Made by a program: the position numbers and the translations under genes. Positions 57,851 to 64,000 of a stretch of DNA of 64,000 bases are shown here, in pieces. The stretch is from Gordonia spumicola (GTDB lineage Bacteria; Actinomycetota; Actinomycetes; Mycobacteriales; Mycobacteriaceae): NCBI RefSeq assembly GCF_009932475.1, contig NZ_BJOV01000003.1, positions 496,001-560,000 on the forward strand. The letters run 5' to 3'. Under the pieces are notes generated by a model. The model saw only the letters and a list, made by a program, of their open reading frames with translations, had not been told where the DNA came from and made no database searches. Position 1 is the first letter of the stretch. Each line of letters begins with the position of its first letter.

Positions 57851-58915
57851 TCAGACGGAGCAGTTGCCGGAGGAATTGCCTGTCTGGCCCTCCGATGCGG
57901 CCTTGAGGTTCACGTCGGAGCCGGAGAACGCGAAATCGATACCGGTCGCCGTCACCTTGAGGTCGCTCACCTTGATCTGCTTGAACAGTTGACCGAACAT
58001 CGAGCTCGTCACCTGGTCGACGATCGGCTGCGCGTAGTCGTTGGGCAGGCCGAACATGAGCGCCTTCGCCTCGGTGACCTCGAACTTCACCGAACCGCCC
58101 GTAGTCACCGGCTTCAACGTCACCGTGGCCGGGACGGTGATGATCGCGACCGGGACGTCGACGTTCAACGTGAATGTCCCGGCGTTCGCGTCGCCGGTGA
58201 TCGACGTGATCGTGGTGACGCCGGACTTGTCGTTCTCGCTGCTCAGTTCGGTGATCCGCTTGTACGGCAGCGAACCCGACCCCTTCAGTGAGCGGACGGT
58301 TCCGCCATCCGTGCTGATCCCCTCGGCGCGCGCGTGCAGACGCATGTTGCCGGCGTCCCCGTCGTTCGTGTCCACCTGGACCCAGGACACCTCGCTGCCG
58401 AAGATCGACAGGAGCATCGGCTTGCGGGAGACGGACACGTCGGTCGACGCGCCGGTCAGGTTGCCGAACGCGTTGGAGATGCAGTCGGTGACCTTGCTGC
58501 GCATGTACAGCTCCGACCCGACTCCCGCGATCACCAACAGCAGGACGACGGCCGCCGAGATCAACGCGATGGTGCGACGACGACCACGCTTGTCACCCGC
58601 GGGCGCCGACCTCGTCACCGGGATCGCCGGCGACGACGCGACCGGGATGCCCGGGCTGCTCGACGGGTCGAACCCTCCGGTGCCGAGCGCGTCCATCTGG
58701 CGGGTCACCGGTCGCGACTGCCCCTGCGGCGGAACCTTCGCGGCTGGGCGACGGCTCGGGTCGATCGGTCCGGTCACCACCTCACCGGTCGGACTGTCCG
58801 CGGGCGACCCGGCGGACGGCAGCGGGCCCTGCGTCGGAGTCGGCCCCGAGGACTGCGTCGAGTCCCGGTCGGTCGGGTCGGGCTCGGTCGAGTCGGGCTT
58901 ACCGGAGTCGGTCAT
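57851..58915 (-). CDS. DUF2993 (LmeA-like) membrane-anchored protein
   Basis: A 354-residue protein. Residues 1-110 are Pro/Ser/Asp-rich and disordered, a transmembrane helix follows (about 112-134, TIALISAAVVLLLVIAGVG), and the outer part is a DUF2993 domain (VTDCISNAFGNLTGASTDVSVSRKPMLLSIFG...). In mycobacteria one DUF2993 protein, LmeA, acts in lipomannan maturation and binds phospholipid; this paralogue sits where Rv0479c lies. Its ATG overlaps the nitrilase stop (ATGA). Confidence 0.85.
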   Translation of the reverse strand: MTDSGKPDSTEPDPTDRDSTQSSGPTPTQGPLPSAGSPADSPTGEVVTGPIDPSRRPAAKVPPQGQSRPVTRQMDALGTGGFDPSSSPGIPVASSPAIPVTRSAPAGDKRGRRRTIALISAAVVLLLVIAGVGSELYMRSKVTDCISNAFGNLTGASTDVSVSRKPMLLSIFGSEVSWVQVDTNDGDAGNMRLHARAEGISTDGGTVRSLKGSGSLPYKRITELSSENDKSGVTTITSITGDANAGTFTLNVDVPVAIITVPATVTLKPVTTGGSVKFEVTEAKALMFGLPNDYAQPIVDQVTSSMFGQLFKQIKVSDLKVTATGIDFAFSGSDVNLKAASEGQTGNSSGNCSV

Positions 58916-59733
58916 GTCGCATCGGTCCCATCCAGGCTGCGGATCTCACGGCGATTGGCTAGGGTCGCCAGCGCCGCTCGCGCCTTGTCTGTCCGGGTCA
59001 GATCGATATCGTGCACACCGACCTGCTCACCGGAGTCATAGTCGGCGATCACGCTACCGAACGGATCTGAGATTCGGCTATGGCCGATCCCCGTGGGAGC
59101 CCCGCTGTCTCTGACTTTCGGGTCGTCGGGCAACGCCTGTCCGACGGCGACGACGGTGGTCCCGGAGTCGAGCGCCCGTGCCGAAGCCAGCAGTTCCCAC
59201 TGCGCGAGCTTGCCCGCGCCCGACCCCCAGGACGTCGGGACGACTATCAGCTCGGCTCCCCTGGCTGCGAGTTCGACGAACAGTTCGGGGAACCGGATGT
59301 CGTAGCAGGTCGCGAATCCGACGCGACGGCCCGCGATCTCGGCGATCACCGTGCGTTCGCCCGGCGCGATGGTCGCCGACTCCGCGAATCCGAACGCGTC
59401 GAACAGATGGATCTTGTCGTAGCCGAGGGCCGGCTTTCCCGGCCGGGCGATCAGCAGCGTGTTCCGGATGCGGCCGTCGTCGGACGGGGTGAACATGCCC
59501 GCGACGACGGTCACCCCGGTGTCATTCACGAGACGGACGACGCGGGACGCCCACGGTCCGTCGAGCGGCTGCGCGACGCCGGTCAGTGACACGCCGAATC
59601 TGCACATCGACGCTTCGGGGAACACGATGAGGTCGACGCCGTCGGCGGCGACGCGTTCGGTCTCGGCGACGATGCGCGTCAGGTTGACGTCGGGGTCGGT
59701 TCCGGTCGAGATCTGGGCCATCGCCAGACGCAC
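58912..59733 (-). CDS. Carbon-nitrogen hydrolase (nitrilase superfamily)
   Basis: A 273-residue cytosolic hydrolase with the nitrilase catalytic triad Glu40 (FPEAS), Lys107 (YDKIHLFD) and Cys143 (ATCYDIRFPELF). The pattern YDIRFPE and the length suggest the Nit1/Nit2-like omega-amidase branch, possibly removing deaminated or damaged metabolites. GTG at 59733 is preceded by CAGGAGC. It is placed as Rv0480c in M. tuberculosis. Confidence 0.92.
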   Translation of the reverse strand: MRLAMAQISTGTDPDVNLTRIVAETERVAADGVDLIVFPEASMCRFGVSLTGVAQPLDGPWASRVVRLVNDTGVTVVAGMFTPSDDGRIRNTLLIARPGKPALGYDKIHLFDAFGFAESATIAPGERTVIAEIAGRRVGFATCYDIRFPELFVELAARGAELIVVPTSWGSGAGKLAQWELLASARALDSGTTVVAVGQALPDDPKVRDSGAPTGIGHSRISDPFGSVIADYDSGEQVGVHDIDLTRTDKARAALATLANRREIRSLDGTDAT

Positions 59734-59761
59734 GTGAGCTCCTGCCTGTCGGGCTCGTCGA

Positions 59762-60592
59762 TCAGCGCTGGTACAGGGTGGATCCCTCGGGGCCGCTCGA
59801 CGAACTGATGAACTTAGCGAAGCAGTGGTCCTTGTCGAGCGACTGACTCACGCACCAGTTGAGCGCCGACGACGGCGTCGGGAACGACTGGGCCGACACG
59901 ATGATCCACCAGTTGGTGATCGAGAAGACCGGCCATTCCGACGATCGAAGGAGTCGAACGTTGGGGTACCTCTGCTTCATCGAAACGTACTCGTTGTAGA
60001 TCGCGGCGTTGTCCCAGGTGCGCCCTTCGGCGTACAGACCCGGCTGTTTCGCGCTGATCTGCGCGGTCCAGCGGTTGTTGTAGTTGGACCGCATGTACGA
60101 GGTGTCGGCCGCGGCGGCCGACGCCAGATCGGTCTGCGCCTTCGTCTCCGGATCGACGTGTGCGGTCGACAGGGTGGTCGTCGGGCCGGTCGCCTGCTGC
60201 GCGGCGGTGGTCTGCGACGTCGTGTCCGAGGTCTTCTCGGACACCTTCTTCCACACGACGACGCAGCCGACGCCGAGCGCGACGATGCAGGCTATCGTCA
60301 GGCCGATGAGCACGCCGCGCATGGCCGACGACTGTCGCTGCTGCGGCGGGTACGGCGCGAACCCGCCGCTCATCGGGTACTGCTGATACGCGTACTGCTC
60401 CTGCGAGGGCTGCGTGTACTGGTCGGGTTGGGGGATGCCGCCTGTCGGGTAGTGCCCGGTGGCGGCGTAGCTGGGATTGGTGACCTGCGCGGTCGAGTTC
60501 TTGTCGAGGGAGACCTCGTTCGAATCGATGCCGCGGTGCATCGTCTCGGAGAACGGGTTCACGCCGCCGTCAGGGCGTCCGGGAGTCGACAT
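59762..60592 (-). CDS. Membrane-anchored protein of unknown function
   Basis: A 276-residue protein: a Tyr/Gln/Pro-rich cytosolic N-terminus (about 1-88, many QY and QP pairs), one membrane helix (about 92-116, GVLIGLTIACIVALGVGCVVV), a Thr-rich linker, and an extracellular C-terminal domain (about 155-276) with YNNRWTAQISAKQPGLYAEG, NVRLLRSSEWPVF and two cysteines. This layout is common among cell-envelope proteins of Mycobacteriales. TACGAT (60599-60604, minus strand) lies 6 bases before the ATG. Confidence 0.8.
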   Translation of the reverse strand: MSTPGRPDGGVNPFSETMHRGIDSNEVSLDKNSTAQVTNPSYAATGHYPTGGIPQPDQYTQPSQEQYAYQQYPMSGGFAPYPPQQRQSSAMRGVLIGLTIACIVALGVGCVVVWKKVSEKTSDTTSQTTAAQQATGPTTTLSTAHVDPETKAQTDLASAAAADTSYMRSNYNNRWTAQISAKQPGLYAEGRTWDNAAIYNEYVSMKQRYPNVRLLRSSEWPVFSITNWWIIVSAQSFPTPSSALNWCVSQSLDKDHCFAKFISSSSGPEGSTLYQR

Positions 60593-60656
60593 GCGCTCAT
60601 CGTAACCACACTCGGGCCAATCGGACGCACACGTCATCTGTTCGAATCAACCGAGG

Positions 60657-61451
60657 TCAGGCCGGTTCGTCGGGCGCCACGAGCGACCACGGGACCGTCA
60701 GGTGATTGTCGACGCGCCGCCCGCGCGGCACGGTGACGGGCAGGCCGTCCGCGGCGAGCATCGCGAGCGCGACGCGCCACCGGTCCCGTGGCCCGAACGC
60801 CGCCTGGGCCGCCGCCCGGTCCCAGGCGCGGTCGGCGGCGACGAGCAGATCGTGGATCGGCTCGCCGGGCACGTTGCGGTGGATCAGCGCCTTCGGGAGG
60901 CGGGGTGCGAGGTCGGACGGCCGGTCCGAATGCGTCGGCGACCAGCACAGCGTGAGTTCGATCGGCCCGTCGGCGTCGAGCAGCACCCAGCAATGTCGGC
61001 GGCCGATCTCGTCGCACGTCCCCTCGACGATGAGCCCGCCGGGGGCGAGCGCCGAACGCATCCGTGCCCACGCGGCGTCGACCTCGGCCTCGTCGTACTG
61101 GCGCAGAACGTTGTAGGCCCGGACCAGACCGGGCCGCAGTCCGGCCAGTTCGAACCCGCCGAGCGCGAACTCGACGCCGTCACGGGGCGGGACGATGCGG
61201 GCGGGATCGATCTCCAGTCCGACCAACCGCAGGTCGGGGACGACCGTTCGCAGACGCGACGCCATCTCGACGGCCGTGTCGGGCCGTCCCCCGTAGCCGA
61301 GGTCGACGGCGAGGGGAGTCGGGACGTCCAACGCCTGGAGGACGCGACCGTCGCCCGCCATCGCCCGGTCGACACGACGCAACCGGTTGATGTTGGTGGT
61401 GCCTCGGGTGATCCGACCGAGCGGCTTGCCCGCTCGACCGGTCCGGCTCAT
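60657..61451 (-). CDS. Class I SAM-dependent methyltransferase-like protein
   Basis: A 264-residue Rossmann-fold protein: motif I-like LAVDLGYGGRPDTAVEMA (about 47-64), LVGLEIDPARI (acidic end of strand 2), and NVLRQYDEAEVDAAWARMRSAL. ATG 61451 overlaps the stop of the upstream DUF2505 gene. The substrate is unknown. Not part of the remembered M. tuberculosis cluster, so it may be lineage-specific. The fold is sure but the activity is not proven. Confidence 0.75.
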   Translation of the reverse strand: MSRTGRAGKPLGRITRGTTNINRLRRVDRAMAGDGRVLQALDVPTPLAVDLGYGGRPDTAVEMASRLRTVVPDLRLVGLEIDPARIVPPRDGVEFALGGFELAGLRPGLVRAYNVLRQYDEAEVDAAWARMRSALAPGGLIVEGTCDEIGRRHCWVLLDADGPIELTLCWSPTHSDRPSDLAPRLPKALIHRNVPGEPIHDLLVAADRAWDRAAAQAAFGPRDRWRVALAMLAADGLPVTVPRGRRVDNHLTVPWSLVAPDEPA

Positions 61452-61960
61452 GCGAGGTTCTTGTCGACCCATCCGGCCGTGAACTCGGCCTCGCCGCGGA
61501 ACAGATCGACGAGGTTGATCAGCATGAGCTGCTCCAACTTGCCGTTGACGAACGGAATGAAGACCTTGACCTCGGTGGTCTTGCGGACGGTGCAGCCGGT
61601 GGCCGTCGGGAAGAGGACCTGCTCGCCGTTGAGGGAACCGGGACCTGCCGGGATCGACGCCGTGTAGGTGCCCGAGGTCTTGTCTCCGTCGAACGCGCCG
61701 AGGGTCTCGACGCGCGTGATGATCATGTCCTTCTTCATCACGGTCTGCGCGATCGGCGGCAGCATGTCGCGGGTGATCGTCTGCTGCAGCACCACCCGCA
61801 TGCCGTCGTCGCCCGTCTCGAACTCCTGGACGTTCGAGATCGGCGTCAGTTCCCGGAACTCCTCCATGAGAGCGTCCCAGTACTGCCGCTGCATCTGCGC
61901 CTGGTAGATCTTCTCCGCCGGGTGCTCGTAGCGGGCGGAGTAGCTGAGCCGTCGTGCCAT
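61448..61960 (-). CDS. DUF2505 domain protein (first copy)
   Basis: A 170-residue single-domain protein of the SRPBCC-like DUF2505 family (RRLSYSARYEHPAEKIYQAQ, DDGMRVVLQQTITRDMLPP, ending GKLEQLMLINLVDLF). Proteins of this fold bind hydrophobic ligands. A second DUF2505 gene follows upstream. TACCCT (61967-61972, minus strand) lies 6 bases before the ATG. Function unknown. Confidence 0.87.
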   Translation of the reverse strand: MARRLSYSARYEHPAEKIYQAQMQRQYWDALMEEFRELTPISNVQEFETGDDGMRVVLQQTITRDMLPPIAQTVMKKDMIITRVETLGAFDGDKTSGTYTASIPAGPGSLNGEQVLFPTATGCTVRKTTEVKVFIPFVNGKLEQLMLINLVDLFRGEAEFTAGWVDKNLA

Positions 61961-61981
61961 GATCCCAGGGTAACCGGCCTG

Positions 61982-62470
61982 TTAACGGTCCTGGAAATCG
62001 AGAGTGGCGTCGCGTTCGGCGTCGAGCAGCATCACGACCTGCTCGATCACGGCCCGTTCGATCTTTCCGCCGACGAACGGGATCGACACGTCGACGCTGC
62101 CCGCGTACCGTGCGACGGCCGGTTCCCCGGTGATCGCGATGTCGCCGGAGATCTTGGCCGGCGCGCCCGACACCGACGCGTCCATGCGGCCGGTGACGGT
62201 GCCGTCACTCTTGGTGAAGACGCAGGTGCGGGGGATCTCGAGGTCGCCGGGGCGGACCGCGGTGACGGCCTTCGGCAGGTTCTCGGCCGCGATCCCCTGC
62301 TTGGTGACGACGGTGACGACGTCGCCGTCACGGCTGAACGACTCGAGGACGCCGTGCTCGGCGTTGGTCGCGTGGAGCAGCGCCCGCCAGTACTGCTCGT
62401 CGCTGAGCAGTGCCCACAGTTCCGCGACAGAGAACGGGTACGACACCGAATGCTCGAAGTTGCTCGCCAT
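61982..62470 (-). CDS. DUF2505 domain protein (second copy)
   Basis: A 162-residue paralogue of the next gene with the same order of motifs (FEHSVSYPFSVAELWALLSDE, DGDVVTVVTKQGIAAENLPK, SIPFVGGKIERAVIEQVVM). It is the homologue in position of Rv0481c, next to murB. TAACCT (62478-62483, minus strand) lies 7 bases before the ATG. The promoter overlaps the promoter of murB. Confidence 0.88.
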   Translation of the reverse strand: MASNFEHSVSYPFSVAELWALLSDEQYWRALLHATNAEHGVLESFSRDGDVVTVVTKQGIAAENLPKAVTAVRPGDLEIPRTCVFTKSDGTVTGRMDASVSGAPAKISGDIAITGEPAVARYAGSVDVSIPFVGGKIERAVIEQVVMLLDAERDATLDFQDR

Positions 62471-62477
62471 GGGTGAG

Positions 62478-62487
62478 AGGTTACCGT
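62478..62487. promoter_or_regulatory. Overlapping back-to-back leaderless promoters (DUF2505 / murB)
   Basis: A 24-bp gap separates the two start codons. The minus-strand -10 TAACCT (62478-62483) and the plus-strand -10 TACCGT (62482-62487) share two bases. Both are 7 bases from their start codons, and each -35 region must lie in the other gene. Confidence 0.6.
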
Positions 62488-62494
62488 TACCGGC

Positions 62495-63559
62495 ATGACC
62501 CACGCACAGTCGCTGTCCGCGTACACCACCCTGCGTCTGGGCGGCCCCGCCCGGGCCGTCGTCGAGTGTGCGGACACGCTGTCGCTGGTGGAGACGGTGA
62601 CGCGCCTCGACCACGCGGGCGAGCCCGTCCTGCTGATCGGCGGCGGGTCGAATCTGGTGATCGGCGACGACGGGTTCGGCGGGACCGCGGTGATCGTCCG
62701 CAGCACCGGCATCGAGTTCGGCTCGGACGACGACGGTCCGTTCGTCACGGCGGCCGCGGGCACCGACTGGGACGAGCTCGTCGCCGCGACCGTCGACGCG
62801 GGCTTCGGCGGCCTCGAATGCCTGTCCGGCATCCCCGGAGCCGCGGGCACGACGCCGGTGCAGAACGTCGGCGCGTACGGCGTCGAGGTCGGCGACCTGC
62901 TGCGCGGCGTCGAACTGCTCGACCGCACGACGGGCGGGCGCGAGTGGGTCGCCCCGTCCGATCTCGGCCTCGGCTACCGGACGTCGAAGCTGAAAGGCGC
63001 CGACACGCACGTCGTCCTGACCGTCTCGTTCCGGCTGAACGCCGACGCCGTGTCGGAGCCGATCGCCTACCGCGAACTGGCGCAGCGCCTCGGGGTGGAC
63101 GAGGGCGCGACGGCCTCGGCGCGGCTGGTCCGAGAGGTGGTCCTTGGACTGCGCGTGGGCAAGGGCATGGTGCTCGACGCCGAGGACCACGACACGTGGA
63201 GCGCGGGCTCGTTCTTCACCAACCCGGTGATCGGCGACGACCGGATCGACCGGGTGATCGCGGCGATCACCGACCGGGTCGGCGACGACGTGCGGATTCC
63301 CCGCTTCCCCGCCGACGGCGGAACCAAGCTGTCGGCCGGCTGGCTGATCGAGCGGGCGGGATTCACCCGCGGCTACCCCGACGAGCAGGCTCCCGCCCGA
63401 CTCTCGACCAAGCACACCCTGGCATTGACCAACCGCGGGGACGCGACGACCGACGACCTCGTGACCCTCGCGGCCGACGTGCGGGACGGGGTGCGCGACG
63501 CGTTCGGCGTCGAGCTGCACCCCGAACCCGTGTTCGTCAGCTGTTCACTGCCTCGCTGA
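62495..63559 (+). CDS. murB: UDP-N-acetylenolpyruvoylglucosamine reductase
   Basis: A 354-residue FAD enzyme making UDP-MurNAc for peptidoglycan. Seen: TTLRLGGPARAV, the FAD loop LIGGGSNLVIGDDGF, GLECLSGIPGAAGTTPVQNVGAYG, the catalytic Ser in AGSFFTNPV and the C-terminal Glu in HPEPVF. Length and motifs match type I MurB. The ATG at 62495 has TACCGT 7 bases upstream. Its 3' end overlaps the convergent hydrolase gene by 23 bp. Confidence 0.96.
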   Translation: MTHAQSLSAYTTLRLGGPARAVVECADTLSLVETVTRLDHAGEPVLLIGGGSNLVIGDDGFGGTAVIVRSTGIEFGSDDDGPFVTAAAGTDWDELVAATVDAGFGGLECLSGIPGAAGTTPVQNVGAYGVEVGDLLRGVELLDRTTGGREWVAPSDLGLGYRTSKLKGADTHVVLTVSFRLNADAVSEPIAYRELAQRLGVDEGATASARLVREVVLGLRVGKGMVLDAEDHDTWSAGSFFTNPVIGDDRIDRVIAAITDRVGDDVRIPRFPADGGTKLSAGWLIERAGFTRGYPDEQAPARLSTKHTLALTNRGDATTDDLVTLAADVRDGVRDAFGVELHPEPVFVSCSLPR

Positions 63560-64000
63560 CGTCGCCGAGAACCGTGTCGAGCAGCCGGTTGTACGCCGCG
63601 GCCCGCTCGATGGGAACCATGTGCCCGGCGCCCGGGTACTCGGTGTACGAGTGCAGGACACCGTTTCCGCGCAGCACCGCCGCGATCTCGCCGGCATGGT
63701 CGGTGCCGGTCAGCCGGTCCTTCGTCCCGACGACGACGGCCGTCGGGACGCTGATCCGCTCGAGCCCGGCGACCACGTCGAGCGTGTACATCGCCGAACC
63801 CCACGCGCCGCGCGCCTTCGGCGAACACGCCGCGATCTGCTCGTGGCTGAAGGCGACGTGCGCCTGCCGGGCCACCGGGCCGAGCGCGACGTAGTGCGAG
63901 ATCTTCTCCGACAGCCCGGTGGCGGGCAGCGGAACGGGCGACGACACGAACGCCTTCTCCACCAGCGGTTCCGCCGGACGCAGGGCCGCCGGGAGTTCGG
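63537..64000 (-). CDS. Alpha/beta hydrolase, 5' end outside window
   Basis: The frame is open to the end of the window, so this is the C-terminal 153 residues of an alpha/beta hydrolase. The end of the fold is visible: ISVPTAVVVGTKDRLTG with the catalytic Asp, and PGAGHMVPIERAAAYN with the catalytic His. The nucleophile lies beyond the window. The stop region overlaps murB's 3' end by 23 bp. Confidence 0.85.
   Translation of the reverse strand, partial: ELPAALRPAEPLVEKAFVSSPVPLPATGLSEKISHYVALGPVARQAHVAFSHEQIAACSPKARGAWGSAMYTLDVVAGLERISVPTAVVVGTKDRLTGTDHAGEIAAVLRGNGVLHSYTEYPGAGHMVPIERAAAYNRLLDTVLGDVSEAVNS

Overview
The window is high-GC chromosomal DNA from an actinobacterium of the order Mycobacteriales. 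The 16S rRNA (36071-37595, minus strand) reads like Gordonia. GTG starts, leaderless promoters and gene order remembered from Mycobacterium tuberculosis agree with this. No phage, plasmid or CRISPR signature was seen.

Layout. 1-2.3 kb: the end of a beta-propeller gene, then a divergent NmrA-like SDR / HxlR (QorR-like) pair. 2.3-19 kb: a purine biosynthesis neighbourhood on the minus strand (purD, purB, purC, purS, purQ) mixed with an M18 aminopeptidase, oligopeptidase B, glutathione peroxidase, an exported esterase and a MarR/DHA2 exporter pair, as in the mycobacterial purD-purL region. Between the exporter and oligopeptidase B sits a two-gene RNA repair cassette, hen1-pnkp, bracketed by two copies of one roughly 50-bp palindrome. 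19-23.5 kb: an LtrA-family membrane protein, then a DUF222/HNH (13E12-type) gene split by a complete IS30-family element with 20-bp perfect ends and a 2-bp target duplication. 23.5-31 kb: a GT39-like/GT2-GtrA glycosylation pair, a MerR-AKR-PPOX operon and an unusual RecQ. 31-38 kb: a membrane protein and the rrn operon (5S, 23S, 16S; minus strand) with no spacer tRNA. 38-48 kb: a multicopper-oxidase-fold lipoprotein that has lost its copper ligands, a HIT protein, a two-component system, a winged-helix/RidA/carboxylesterase operon, a GyrI-like protein and an AraC/MFS pair. 48-53 kb: tRNA-Thr(UGU), a ThrE-type exporter, a TipA-type MerR regulator and otsA-otsB for trehalose. 53-64 kb: a block matching the remembered M. 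tuberculosis Rv0477-Rv0485 region: SDR, ROK regulator, secreted protein, deoC, (purU), DUF2993 protein, nitrilase, DUF2505 proteins and murB.

How the genes work together. Many genes start with ATG or GTG 6-7 bases after a TANNNT box, which implies widespread leaderless transcription. Elsewhere genes are coupled by ATGA or GTGA overlaps. The two MerR-type genes each have a promoter with a 19-bp spacer containing a palindrome. The most notable items are the bracketed RNA repair cassette, the copper-less multicopper oxidase, the overlapping back-to-back leaderless promoters of murB and a DUF2505 gene, repeat-derived sequence inside apeB and at the end of purC, and the precisely reconstructable IS30 insertion.
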